Shown: piece after piece, positions 36,328 through 45,076 of the stretch
Numbering within the stretch: the stretch's first letter is position 1
How the letters are laid out: each line of letters opens with the position of its first letter
DNA from: an uncultured Oscillospiraceae bacterium
GTDB lineage: Bacteria > Bacillota > Clostridia > Oscillospirales > Oscillospiraceae
Direction: 5' to 3'
Assembly (NCBI GenBank): GCA_947625285.1
Contig: CANQNS010000006.1
Span: 17,317 to 81,316, forward strand
Length of the DNA: 64,000 nucleotides
Position numbers and translations under genes: made by a program
The notes under the pieces: model-generated
The model's input: the letters and a program-made list of their open reading frames with translations, nothing else
Told to the model about the DNA's origin: nothing
The model's database searches: none

Positions 36328-36345
36328 GGAGGGGAGAGGACGACC

Positions 36346-37032
36346 ATGAAGCGTTCGGAGATCAACAGGGCGTTGAAGGAGCTGGAGGCCATGTGCGAGA
36401 AGTACAGGTGCTATCTGCCGCCCTTCTGCCATTTCACCCCGGACCAGTGGCAGTCGGTGGGCCACGACTATGACGAGGTCCGGGACTGCATGCTGGGCTG
36501 GGACATCACCGACTACGGCCTGGGGGACTTTGACAAGGTGGGCATGAGCCTCATCACCATCCGCAACGGCAACCGGGCCATGGCGGACAAGTACCCCAAG
36601 GTGTACGCGGAAAAGCTGCTGTATGTGAAGGAGGGCCAGTATTCCCCCAACCACTTCCACTGGTACAAGACCGAGGACATCATCAACCGGGGCGGCGGCA
36701 ACATCCTGATCCGGGTGTACAACAGCCTGCCGGACGAGAGCATAGACTATGAGACCGACGTGACCGTCCACACCGACGGCCGGACCTACCAGGTCCCCGC
36801 CGGGACCCAGGTGCGCCTGACGCCGGGGGAGAGCATCCACATCCAGCAGTATATGTACCACGACTTCTCCGTGGAGCCGGGGACGGGCGCGGTGCTGCTG
36901 GGGGAGGTCAGCCAGTGCAACGACGACAACACCGATAACCGCTTCAATCCCCCCGTAGGCCGCTTCCCGGCCATCGAGGAGGACGAGCCGCCCTACCGGC
37001 TTTTGTGCAACGAGTATCCCCCGGCAAAGTGA
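36346..37032 (+). CDS. D-lyxose isomerase (cupin family)
   Basis: A 228-aa cytoplasmic cupin enzyme. MKRSEINRALKELE, LPPFCHFTPDQW and the metal motif NHFHWYKTEDIINRGGG are characteristic of D-lyxose ketol-isomerases, which also convert D-mannose to D-fructose. In this operon, next to a beta-mannosidase unit, the mannose activity would feed released mannose into glycolysis. The ATG at 36346 follows AAGGAGGGG. Confidence 0.9.
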   Translation: MKRSEINRALKELEAMCEKYRCYLPPFCHFTPDQWQSVGHDYDEVRDCMLGWDITDYGLGDFDKVGMSLITIRNGNRAMADKYPKVYAEKLLYVKEGQYSPNHFHWYKTEDIINRGGGNILIRVYNSLPDESIDYETDVTVHTDGRTYQVPAGTQVRLTPGESIHIQQYMYHDFSVEPGTGAVLLGEVSQCNDDNTDNRFNPPVGRFPAIEEDEPPYRLLCNEYPPAK

Positions 37033-37086
37033 GGGCAGGAAAAAGTATGACCGGGTCAGGGACCCGACCGTAAGGGAGGAAACAGC

Positions 37087-39204
37087 ATGAGCGAGAAAAA
37101 GACGCTGCGGGCCGGCGTCATCGGCGCGGGGGCCATCAGCGACATATACCTGCAAAATCTGACTTCCGGCCGCTTTCCCCGGCTGGAGGCGGCCGCCGTG
37201 GCGGCCAGTCATTTGGAGCACGCCAGGGCCAAGGCGGAGAAGTACGGCCTGCGGGCCTGCACCACGGCGGAGCTGCTGGCGGATGAGAGCATCGACATGG
37301 CGGTGATCCTGACCCCGGTGGGGACCCACTATGCGCTCATCAAGGAGGCCCTTCTGGCGGGCAAGCATGTGTACACGGAAAAGACCGTGACCGACGACCC
37401 GGCCGCGGCGGCGGAGCTGGCGGCCTTGGCGGAGGAGCGGGGCCTTTACCTGGGCGCGGCCCCGGACACCTTCCTGGGCGCGGCCTGGCAGACGGCCCGG
37501 TCCGCCGTGGACAGCGGTATGCTGGGCCAGATCACCGGCTTTTCCATCGCCGCCAACCGGGACAACCGGGTGCTGCTGGCCCTGTTCCCCATCCTGCGCC
37601 AGCCGGGGGCGGGGGTGCTGTACGATTACGGGGTCTATTACCTGACCGCGCTGGTGAGCCTGCTGGGGCCGGTGGCGCGGGTGGGGGGCATGACGGCCCA
37701 TCCCTATGACAGCCAGGTGAACACCGTCCCCGACAGCCCCGGCTTCGGCCAGACGCTTGCCGCGCCCAACGAGAGCCGGGTATCCGCCGTGCTGGAGCTG
37801 GCCAGCGGCGTCACCGGCACCCTTTTCATCGACGCGGACAGCCATATCACCGACCAGTCCTACTTTGCCATTTTCGGCGCCCGGGGCATCTTGTACCTGA
37901 CCGACCCCAACCAGTTTGGCGGCACGGTGCGGTTTTTGCCCAACGTGGACCGCTGGGACGCGCCCAACGAGCCGGTGGAGCTGTGGAACTTCTCCGCCTG
38001 GGGCGGCAACTGCCGGGGCTTGGGCCCGGCGGAGATGGCGGACGCCATCCTGTCCGGCCGGCCCAACCGGGCGGGGAAGCGGATGGCCTGCCATGTGCTG
38101 GACGTGCTGGCGGGACTTCTGCGCTGCGGGGAGCGGGGCGGCTTCGTGTCCATCGCCTCCGCCTGCGGCCGCCCCGCGCCCATGGAGCCCAGAAGCCCCG
38201 GCGTGAAGGCCCTGGGCCATGTGGCTCTCCAGGTCCGGGATATGGGGGCCATGCTGGACTTTTACGGCGGCGTGCTGGGGATGGAGGAGGCGTTCACCCT
38301 GACGCTGGGCCAGCTGGAGGATAGCTGGAAAGCCCAGTACGGCGGCCAGGTGCCCGCCGAGTCCAGGGCCTATCTGGAGGCCATGGGCGGGGACAGGGCG
38401 CGGCCCTGGATCGTGTATCTGCGCCTGGCGGACGGCCAGTTCATCGAGCTATTTTACGACATGGGCCAGGGGTATCGGACCATACGCCGCCGGCGGGAGA
38501 ACGTGGGCTTTTTCAAGTTCAACTACGAGACGCGGGACATCCTTTCCCTCCGGGACCGGGTGGCCGCCGCGGGGGTGGCTCTGGCGGAGGATATCCACGT
38601 CACGGCGGACGGGTCCCGGGAGTTCACCGTCCATGACCCGGACGGCAACGAGGTCCAGTTCACCCAGTACGCGGACCGGGGGCGCATCCCCCTGAGCGCG
38701 GACCCGACGCATAAGTCCCGCTCCCAGGTGCTGTATACCACCCAGGTGGCCTACAACGTGGGGGACGGGGCCAATATGGCCCGGTTCTACTGCCAGGGCC
38801 TGGGGATGAAAAAGGCCGCCACGCTGACCGTGGCGGACCTGCGGGCCGCACTGGAAAAAAGCGGCGGAGACCCGGCGGAGCTGCGCCGGCTCGCCGCCCT
38901 GGAGGACCGGCCCTGGATCGACTACATAGAGGCGGCTCCCCACCAGTATATCGAGCTTTTCTACGACTACGGCGCGCCGAAAAAGCAGGACCGGGACCTG
39001 AGCGACGCCTATGGCTACCGGCACATCTGCCTGGAGGTGGCGGATATCCACGCCGCTTGGGAGGCGGTGACCGCCAACGGCCTGACGCCGGACACGCCCA
39101 TCAGCCAGGGCGCGGACGGGGCCTACCAGTTCTGGCTGACGGACCCGGACGGCAACCGGCTGGAGATGATGGAATACGCCCCCGGCGCGAAGCAGCTTGG
39201 CTGA
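37087..39204 (+). CDS. Gfo/Idh/MocA oxidoreductase fused to two VOC (glyoxalase-fold) domains
   Basis: A 705-aa cytoplasmic fusion. Residues 1-365 are an NAD(P)-dependent sugar dehydrogenase (VIGAGAIS Rossmann loop, TEKTV with the catalytic-type Lys, and the C-terminal GTLFIDADSH region). Residues about 375-530 and 550-700 are two VOC domains. By position, VOC1 has His378, Glu454 and Glu522 but no ligand in module 2. VOC2 has Gln553, Glu623, His646 and Glu693, the Q/E/H/E set of glyoxalase I. The enzyme may oxidise a sugar or glycoside and then eliminate, isomerise or epimerise the keto product in one polypeptide (inference). It is the last gene of the operon, 54 bases after the isomerase. 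Confidence 0.88.
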   Translation: MSEKKTLRAGVIGAGAISDIYLQNLTSGRFPRLEAAAVAASHLEHARAKAEKYGLRACTTAELLADESIDMAVILTPVGTHYALIKEALLAGKHVYTEKTVTDDPAAAAELAALAEERGLYLGAAPDTFLGAAWQTARSAVDSGMLGQITGFSIAANRDNRVLLALFPILRQPGAGVLYDYGVYYLTALVSLLGPVARVGGMTAHPYDSQVNTVPDSPGFGQTLAAPNESRVSAVLELASGVTGTLFIDADSHITDQSYFAIFGARGILYLTDPNQFGGTVRFLPNVDRWDAPNEPVELWNFSAWGGNCRGLGPAEMADAILSGRPNRAGKRMACHVLDVLAGLLRCGERGGFVSIASACGRPAPMEPRSPGVKALGHVALQVRDMGAMLDFYGGVLGMEEAFTLTLGQLEDSWKAQYGGQVPAESRAYLEAMGGDRARPWIVYLRLADGQFIELFYDMGQGYRTIRRRRENVGFFKFNYETRDILSLRDRVAAAGVALAEDIHVTADGSREFTVHDPDGNEVQFTQYADRGRIPLSADPTHKSRSQVLYTTQVAYNVGDGANMARFYCQGLGMKKAATLTVADLRAALEKSGGDPAELRRLAALEDRPWIDYIEAAPHQYIELFYDYGAPKKQDRDLSDAYGYRHICLEVADIHAAWEAVTANGLTPDTPISQGADGAYQFWLTDPDGNRLEMMEYAPGAKQLG

Positions 39205-39235
39205 GCCCGCCGGGCCAAAGAGCTGCCAAACACGC

Positions 39236-39270
39236 AAGACCCCCTGTCCTCACGGACAGGGGGTCTTTAT
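39236..39270 (+). terminator. terminator of the oligosaccharide operon
   Basis: Perfect 13-bp stem AAGACCCCCTGTC / complement (39236-39267) with loop CTCACG, followed by TAT. It can also act for the convergent small gene. Confidence 0.8.
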
Positions 39271-39292
39271 GCGCCGCGGCGGACCGCCGCTT

Positions 39293-39454
39293 TTATACCA
39301 CGAACGTCACGCCGTAGGCGGTGGCAAGACGGGCGTTGCGGTTCACCTCCAGCATACGCCGGCGGGTGGGCTCCGCCATATCACGGGCCTTCTTGCTCTC
39401 CCACTTCATCTGCCGGTTCTTCATGGCCGTATAGCTCGCGTCATAATACTTCAT
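39293..39454 (-). CDS. small basic protein of 53 aa downstream of AraC gene
   Basis: The ATG at 39454 follows AAGGAG with 8-base spacing; the open frame extends further upstream but without another ribosome site. The product is strongly basic (MKNRQMKWESKKARD, then a second basic patch) and ends in ARLATAYGVTFVV, similar in style to the tail of the 47-aa protein at 1200-1343. No signal or membrane helix. The 112-base gap from the AraC gene is AT-rich with promoter-like elements (TTGCAA, 18 bases, TATTTT on the minus strand), so it may be transcribed on its own. I do not recognise a family. Confidence 0.65.
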   Translation of the reverse strand: MKYYDASYTAMKNRQMKWESKKARDMAEPTRRRMLEVNRNARLATAYGVTFVV

Positions 39455-39566
39455 CGCTTGGTTCTCCTTTCTGGTTCCACGGCGGGGGCCTTTCCGCCTG
39501 CCGAGGCCATATATTACTGTAAACCAAGCCAATAAAATATCAAGAATCAACTGTTTATTGCAAAAA

Positions 39567-40343
39567 TCAATTGTAATTTCCTACAATTTCAGTAGATAAC
39601 GGCAGCCGCCGCTTGTTTTCCCGCCGGTATTGGCCGGGGCTCCGGCCCGTATGGGCCCGGAAGGCGTTGGCGTAGTGGGAGGCGGAGGCGAAGGCGAAAA
39701 ACTGGGCGATATCGGTGACGGAGAAATCGGAGTAGGCCAGCAGCATCTTGCTGGCGTCCAGCTTTTTCTCCCGGACGCACCGGGAAAGGCTCCTGCCGGT
39801 CTCCCGGACGAACAGGGCGGAGAGGTAGCTCACCGACACGCCCACGTGCTCCGCCAGGTCCGGCAGGCGGATGGTCTCATGCAGGTGCTGGTCGATGTAG
39901 TCCAGGGCGTCCAGCACGTGGGGGGAGTAGGAGGGGCTGTTTTGCAGGGCCTTCATCCGGGCGGCGAAGTCCCGGATCATGGCGTCCTGCAGGTCGATGA
40001 CCTGCCGGGGCTCGTCGCACCGGTCCGCCTGCTGGATGTACAGGTCGCTGAGGCCGTAGGCCACATCCGGGGCCATCCCGCCCTGGATGCAGACCCGGCA
40101 GGCGATGGTGACGGTGCTGACAAGCATATACTGCTGGTGCCGCAGGGGATCGGGGGAGAGGGTGCCGGTGCTGCGCCCGCCCTCCAGCGACTGGCGCAGC
40201 AATACGGCGGCCTCCGGGTCGCCCCGCTTCAAAAGCTCGAAAGGCCGCATCTCCTCCCGGAGAGAGGCGTGGATGAAGCCCTCTTCCCGCTGCCTGAAAA
40301 GCAGCTCGGAGAGGGCTTTTCCGATCTCGCCGTTGTCCGCCAA
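39567..40343 (-). CDS. AraC-family transcriptional regulator (subfamily A)
   Basis: A 258-aa regulator. The TTG at 40343, four bases after the binding-protein stop, is preferred over the longer open frame because the resulting N-terminus aligns with the AraC protein at 339-1076. Shared features are the block FELLKRGDPEAA (versus YEMLRSGDPGAV), LSPDPLRHQQYMLVSTVTIACR, a SDLYIQ segment, and then the double HTH (LPDLAEHVGVSVSYLSALF; FASASHYANAFRAHTGRSP). There is no cupin. It is the fourth gene of a minus-strand unit with an amino acid ABC importer, so it may control that uptake. Confidence 0.88.
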   Translation of the reverse strand: MADNGEIGKALSELLFRQREEGFIHASLREEMRPFELLKRGDPEAAVLLRQSLEGGRSTGTLSPDPLRHQQYMLVSTVTIACRVCIQGGMAPDVAYGLSDLYIQQADRCDEPRQVIDLQDAMIRDFAARMKALQNSPSYSPHVLDALDYIDQHLHETIRLPDLAEHVGVSVSYLSALFVRETGRSLSRCVREKKLDASKMLLAYSDFSVTDIAQFFAFASASHYANAFRAHTGRSPGQYRRENKRRLPLSTEIVGNYN

Positions 40344-40347
40344 GCCG

Positions 40348-41154
40348 TTACGCCTTGGGGTCGGCGGTGATGTCCGCGCCGAAGTATTTCTCGCTGAGCT
40401 TCGCCAGGGTGCCGTCGTCCCGCATGGCGGCAATGGCGTCGTTGACCGCGTCCCGCAATGCGGCGGTCTCGCCGCCCTTACGCATGGGGATAGCCACCTG
40501 GTTGGCCTCCTCGGTGTAGGCCACGACCTTCAGGGGCGCGTCGGGCTGCTGGGCCAGGTAGTCCAGCACGGACACCTCCGCGTTCAGGGTGGCGTCCACC
40601 CGGCCGGACTGGACCATGTGCATGGTCTCGCCCAGGGAGTCCACGCCCTCCACCGTGGCGCCGTAGTCCTCCGCCAGCTCCATATAGGTGCTGCCGATGC
40701 TGTTGGACGTGGTTTTGCCCTTCAGGTCCTCAAAAGAGGTGATGTCCTCATTGTCCTCCCGGACCACCAGGGCGGTGCGGATATAGGCGTAGGGGTCGGA
40801 GAAGTCGTACTTCTCGCTGCGCTCGTCGGTGATATCCACGCCGTTTACGACCAGGTCGTACCGGCCGGCGTCCAGGCCGGCGAACAGGCCGTCCCACTCG
40901 CCCTCCACGAACTTGGCTTCTACGCCCAGCGCGTCGGCGATATACCGGCCCACCTCCACGTCGAAGCCCACCAGCTCGTCGTCCTCGTCATGGTAGGTCC
41001 AGGGAGCCCAGGTGCCCTCCATGGCGATGGTAAGCTCGCCCTTCTCCTTGATGGCGTCCAGCAGGTCCGGCTCCTCCTTGGCGGAGGCGGTCACGCCCCA
41101 CGCCATGCCCAGGCACAGGGCTGCGATCAGCGTCGCGATGACAGTTTTTTTCAT
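40348..41154 (-). CDS. polar amino acid ABC binding protein (family 3)
   Basis: A 268-aa solute-binding protein of the GlnH/HisJ class (GELTIAMEGTWAPWTYHDED, GFDVEVGRYIADALG, then the D-ITDERSEKYDFSDPY hinge). The ATG at 41154 follows AAAGGAT. The signal peptide ends in TASA (about residue 25) without a good lipobox. The exact amino acid cannot be told from sequence alone; the conserved Arg/Asp ligand pattern fits a polar or cystine-type substrate. Confidence 0.92.
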   Translation of the reverse strand: MKKTVIATLIAALCLGMAWGVTASAKEEPDLLDAIKEKGELTIAMEGTWAPWTYHDEDDELVGFDVEVGRYIADALGVEAKFVEGEWDGLFAGLDAGRYDLVVNGVDITDERSEKYDFSDPYAYIRTALVVREDNEDITSFEDLKGKTTSNSIGSTYMELAEDYGATVEGVDSLGETMHMVQSGRVDATLNAEVSVLDYLAQQPDAPLKVVAYTEEANQVAIPMRKGGETAALRDAVNDAIAAMRDDGTLAKLSEKYFGADITADPKA

Positions 41155-41155
41155 G

Positions 41156-41899
41156 TTACCCATCCTTTCTGTCCAGAGAGCGGAGAAAGCTCTGTATCCG
41201 CTCCGATGTCTGCTCTTCAAAAAATGCCGCCGTAGGCGCCGCCGCCAGGGCCTTGCCCTGGTCCATGAACAGCACCCGGGTGGAAACGTGCCGGGCGAAG
41301 GTCACCTCATGGGTGACGATCACCATAGTCATGCCGTCCTCGGCCAGAGCCCGTATCACGTCCAGCACCCCGCCGATGAGCTCCGGGTCCAGGGCGGAGG
41401 TGGGCTCGTCCAGAAAGATCACGTCCGGCTGCACCGCCACGGCCCTGGCGATGGCTACCCGCTGCTGCTGGCCGCCGGACAGCTGACTGGGGTAGGCGTC
41501 GCCCCGGTCGGCAAGACCCACCTTTTCCAAGGCCGCCATGGCCCGGTCCCGGGCCTCCGCCTTGGACATCTTCCGGGGGATAAGGAGCCCCTCGGTGACG
41601 TTTTGCAGGGCGGTCTTGTTGGAAAAAAGGTTATAGCTTTGAAAGACGAAGGCCGTGTGCCGCCGGTAGGCGGCGATCTCCTTCCGGCTGAGCCCGGGCA
41701 TATCCATGCTCTGGCCCCGAAAGGTCATATGGCCCTCGTCGGCCCGCTCCAGGTAGTTCAGACACCGCAGCAGCGTGGTCTTGCCGCCGCCGGAGGGGCC
41801 CAGCACTGCCAGCACGTCCCCCTTGTCCACGGTCAGGTCCACCCGGTCGAGGATCTGGCGGCCGTCAAAGGATTTTTTCAGTCCCGTTACCTCAAGCAC
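41156..41899 (-). CDS. polar amino acid ABC ATPase (GlnQ type)
   Basis: A 247-aa ATPase: Walker A GPSGGGKTT, signature LSGGQQQR, Walker B VIFLDEPTSALD, His switch IVTHE. GTG start at 41899, overlapping the permease gene by 8 bases. It energises the importer of this operon. Confidence 0.95.
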   Translation of the reverse strand: MLEVTGLKKSFDGRQILDRVDLTVDKGDVLAVLGPSGGGKTTLLRCLNYLERADEGHMTFRGQSMDMPGLSRKEIAAYRRHTAFVFQSYNLFSNKTALQNVTEGLLIPRKMSKAEARDRAMAALEKVGLADRGDAYPSQLSGGQQQRVAIARAVAVQPDVIFLDEPTSALDPELIGGVLDVIRALAEDGMTMVIVTHEVTFARHVSTRVLFMDQGKALAAAPTAAFFEEQTSERIQSFLRSLDRKDG

Positions 41900-42575
41900 G
41901 GATCACATTCCCCCCGTTCATGGCGTTCAGCTTCTTCTCGCCCAGGGCCTGGAGCTTTGTGATGACCGTGCAGAAGAAGAGGTAGATCACCGCCACCTCC
42001 ATGTACAGGGCCAGCGCCTCGTAGGTCCGGCCCACCACCCGCTGGGTAGCCATGAACATCTCCATGACCGTGATGTTGGCGGCCAGGGAGGTATCCTTCA
42101 CCATGGAGATGAGGGAGTTGGAAAGGGGCGGGAACGCGGTGCGGAAGGCCTGGGGCAGCACGATGCGCCGCATGATCTGCGTGTAGCTCATGCCCACGCA
42201 GTAGCCGGCCTCCATCTGGCCCTTGGGCACCGCCTCGATGGCGGCCCGGACCGTCTCGGCGCAGTAGGCCCCCTCGTTCAAGGCGAACACCGCCACCGCG
42301 CAGGGGAACGCCGGCAGCATGAGGCCGATGTCCGGCAGGCCGAAATAGACCAGATACAACTGCACCAGCAGAGGCGTGCCCCGCACGATCCATATGTAAA
42401 ACCGCACCAGCTGCTTCAGGCCCCGGATATCCGCGATCTGGATCATGGCGCAGAGCACCGCGATCACCAGCGCCAGCGCGAAGGATATGACCGTCAGGGG
42501 TATGGTCACCATGACCCCCTGGCCCAAGATGCGGGGGAAGGATGAGATGAGGATGTCCGCCAGTCTTTCGCTCAA
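41892..42575 (-). CDS. polar amino acid ABC permease
   Basis: A 227-aa permease of the HisMQ type (GTPLLVQLYLVYFGLP; EAVPKGQMEAGYCVGM as the EAA loop). TTG start at 42575 after AGGAGG. As the only permease gene it should work as a homodimer. It heads the minus-strand unit permease, ATPase, binding protein, AraC. Confidence 0.94.
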   Translation of the reverse strand: MSERLADILISSFPRILGQGVMVTIPLTVISFALALVIAVLCAMIQIADIRGLKQLVRFYIWIVRGTPLLVQLYLVYFGLPDIGLMLPAFPCAVAVFALNEGAYCAETVRAAIEAVPKGQMEAGYCVGMSYTQIMRRIVLPQAFRTAFPPLSNSLISMVKDTSLAANITVMEMFMATQRVVGRTYEALALYMEVAVIYLFFCTVITKLQALGEKKLNAMNGGNVIRA

Positions 42576-42752
42576 TGCCGCGCCTCCTAGATGATGTCCG
42601 CCTATTTCCGCCTATTATTATAAAACCTACCGGACAAAAGGGCAATTATTGAAATTGTATAAAATCCATATGTTTTATTCCCCCAATATAGCCATCCGTC
42701 GTAGAATGGCGGGGGAGGATAACCAAAAAACGGGAGTGTTATAAATTGTTTC

Positions 42753-42799
42753 TTTACAATAACATAAGTTTCTGTTATAATCCATTTATCTGGATAAAT
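42753..42799 (+). promoter_or_regulatory. symporter promoter with operator-like palindromes
   Basis: TTTACA (42753-42758), 17-base spacer, TATAAT (42776-42781). Within it lies ATAACA-N8-TGTTAT, overlapping both elements, and just after the -10 region is a perfect repeat ATTTATC-TG-GATAAAT (42784-42799). Such repeats at a promoter suggest repressor binding. The 245-base spacer (42576-42820) is AT-rich and otherwise without a gene. Confidence 0.6.
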
Positions 42800-42820
42800 T
42801 GAAAAGGAGAGACCAACATC

Positions 42821-44065
42821 ATGTCTGCACTGAAAAAACTCAAGCTGCCCGCATGGATCTTCATCGGTATGATCCTGGGCATCGGCGTAGGTCTTGCCTG
42901 CATGTACGGCATGGCCGACGGCGGGGCCTTCACCACGGCCTATCTGAAGCCCTTTGGCGATATCTACATCAACCTGCTGAAATTCCTGGTGGTGCCCGTG
43001 GTGCTTACCAGCATCGTCAGCGGCGTGGTGAGCCTGGGCGACATCAAGCGCGTGGGTTCCATCGGCTGGAAGACCATCGTGTACTATCTGGCTACCACCG
43101 CCGTCGCCATCGTGATCGGCCTGATCTTCGCCAACGTGGCAAACGGTATGCACCTGTTCCCGGTGCTGGAGACCTCCGGCCTGGAATATGAGGCCAGCTC
43201 CTCCAACGTCATGGACGTGATAAAGGGCATCTTCCCCTCCAACATGTGGCAGAGCTTTTCCGACGCCAACATGCTGCAGGTGATCGTGGTGGCCCTGTTC
43301 CTGGGCGCGGGCATCCTGGTGGCCGGCGACGCGGGCCAGCGGTTCTCCGACGTGATGGAGAGCGCCTACGCCGTTGTCATGAAGATCATGGGCATGATCA
43401 TCAAGATCACCCCCATCGGCGTGTTCTGCCTGATGGCCGACGTGGTGGCCGTGAACGGTCCCAAGATCGTGGGCTCGCTGCTGCTTGTCATCGCGGTGGC
43501 CTATATCGCCTATGTGGTCCACTTCCTGGTGTGCTACGGCGTGTCCGTCACCGCCTTGGGCAAGGTGGGCTTCGGCAAGTTCGTCAAGGGCATCTGGCCG
43601 GCCATGGTGGTGGCTTTCACCACGACCTCCTCCGCCGCCACCCTGCCTGTGACGATCGAGTGCTCCAACTCCATGGGCTCCGACCCGGAGGTCAGCTCCT
43701 TCGTGCTGCCCCTGGGCGCCACCATCAACATGGACGGCACCGCCATCTACATGGGCGTCACCTCCATCTTCATCGCCACCTGCTACGGCGTGAGCCTGAC
43801 TTTGAGCCAGATGGCTATGATCGTGCTGACCGCCACCCTGGCCTCCATCGGCACGGCGGGCGTGTCCGGCGCGGGCATGATCATGCTGGCTATGGTGCTG
43901 GAGAGCGTGGGCCTGCCGGTGGAGGGCATCGCCCTGATCGCCGGCGTCGACAAGCTGTTCGACATGGGCCGCACTACGCTGAACATCGTGGGCGACTCCA
44001 CCTGCGCGCTGTACATGTCCCGGCTGGACGCCAAGCGCGCCGCCCGGCTGGCCGCCAGAAAATAA
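42821..44065 (+). CDS. dicarboxylate/amino acid:cation symporter (DAACS)
   Basis: A 414-aa membrane protein of the GltP/SstT class, which takes up glutamate, aspartate, serine/threonine or C4-dicarboxylates with Na+ or H+. Family motifs: serine-rich loop TTTSSAATLP, NMDGTA in helix 7 and DTxxNxxGD-like FDMGRTTLNIVGDS in helix 8. The ATG follows AAAGGAGAG. It is monocistronic, with its own regulated-looking promoter and a terminator. It lies divergent from the amino acid ABC importer, suggesting related substrates. Confidence 0.93.
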   Translation: MSALKKLKLPAWIFIGMILGIGVGLACMYGMADGGAFTTAYLKPFGDIYINLLKFLVVPVVLTSIVSGVVSLGDIKRVGSIGWKTIVYYLATTAVAIVIGLIFANVANGMHLFPVLETSGLEYEASSSNVMDVIKGIFPSNMWQSFSDANMLQVIVVALFLGAGILVAGDAGQRFSDVMESAYAVVMKIMGMIIKITPIGVFCLMADVVAVNGPKIVGSLLLVIAVAYIAYVVHFLVCYGVSVTALGKVGFGKFVKGIWPAMVVAFTTTSSAATLPVTIECSNSMGSDPEVSSFVLPLGATINMDGTAIYMGVTSIFIATCYGVSLTLSQMAMIVLTATLASIGTAGVSGAGMIMLAMVLESVGLPVEGIALIAGVDKLFDMGRTTLNIVGDSTCALYMSRLDAKRAARLAARK

Positions 44066-44086
44066 ACACATACCGAAAAACCCATC

Positions 44087-44120
44087 CCGCCGGACCTGCT
44101 TTCAGGTCCGGCGGTCTTTT
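44087..44120 (+). terminator. terminator of symporter gene
   Basis: Perfect 12-bp stem CCGCCGGACCTG / complement (44087-44114) with loop CTTT, then TCTTTT. Confidence 0.9.
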
Positions 44121-44201
44121 GCCGGGACGCTTTTACTATGCAAACGGCTGAAAGTGTGTTATACTAAATCGCTCATATCATACATAGGACGGACCAATAC
44201 A

Positions 44202-44993
44202 GTGTGGAAGTATTTCGGCGTATTTTGTAATGTGGTGACGGTGCTGCTGGGCGGCGCGCTGGGGCTGCTGCTGCGGCGGCGGTCCCGGAAGGCCCCGGCG
44301 GTCGGGAAAAAAGAGGGCGGATTCCCGCCCCGGGAGAACCTGCCGGACGCCATGATGGTGTGTCTGGGCTTTTGCACGGTGTTCGCCGCCGCCTCCGGGG
44401 TGATCGGCGTGCAGAGCGGGACCCAGGCCCTGATCGTGGTGGCCTCCATGGCCGGGGGCCTGCTGATCGGGTGGACCCTGCGGCTGGACGACCAGCTGAA
44501 CCGGCTGGGGGACGTTGTGCTGGAAAAGCTGGGCGGCGGCGACGAGGGCGTGGGCAACCCGGCGGAGGGCTTCGTGACGGCGTGCCTGCTGTTCTGCATC
44601 GGCTCCATGACGGTGCTGGGCTCCTTTGAGAGCGCGGCCAACCCGGCGGGAGAGCTGGCGTTGGAGTGCCACACCACGCTGCTGATAAAGTCCATGCTGG
44701 ACTTCGTTTCCTCCACCTGCCTGTCCGTCACCTTCGGCGCGTCGGTGATGGCCTCGGCCATCTTCGTGCTGGCGTTCCAGGGAGCCCTGGTGGCCCTGGC
44801 CGCCTCCATACAGCCCTTTCTGGAGGCCACCGGCGCGCTGCCGGTGATGAGCTGCGCCGGGTCGCTGGTGCTGCTGGCTATCGCCATGAACCTGCTGGGG
44901 CTCAAAAAGATCAAGACCGCCGACTACCTGCCGGCCCTGTTTTTGCCCATACTCATCTGCTGGGCGCTGACGGCCATGGGAATATCCCTTTGA
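44202..44993 (+). CDS. DUF554 family membrane protein
   Basis: A 263-aa polytopic membrane protein. GTG at 44202 is chosen because the family typically starts with FGVFCNVVTVLLGGALGLLL right after it, although its ribosome site is weak (GGACGGA). Conserved blocks: FVTACLLFCIGSMTVLGS and LSVTFGASVMASA. DUF554 proteins (YdfK) are possible transporters of unknown substrate. The TATACT at 44159-44164 may be its -10 element. The gene appears to stand alone. Confidence 0.87.
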   Translation: MWKYFGVFCNVVTVLLGGALGLLLRRRSRKAPAVGKKEGGFPPRENLPDAMMVCLGFCTVFAAASGVIGVQSGTQALIVVASMAGGLLIGWTLRLDDQLNRLGDVVLEKLGGGDEGVGNPAEGFVTACLLFCIGSMTVLGSFESAANPAGELALECHTTLLIKSMLDFVSSTCLSVTFGASVMASAIFVLAFQGALVALAASIQPFLEATGALPVMSCAGSLVLLAIAMNLLGLKKIKTADYLPALFLPILICWALTAMGISL

Positions 44994-45076
44994 GACGCGA
45001 TAGGGGCTTGCAGTTTTTGGGAAAATATGCTTAAATATATTTAAGTAAATTTTCATCCGTGAAAGGAGCGGTGAAG

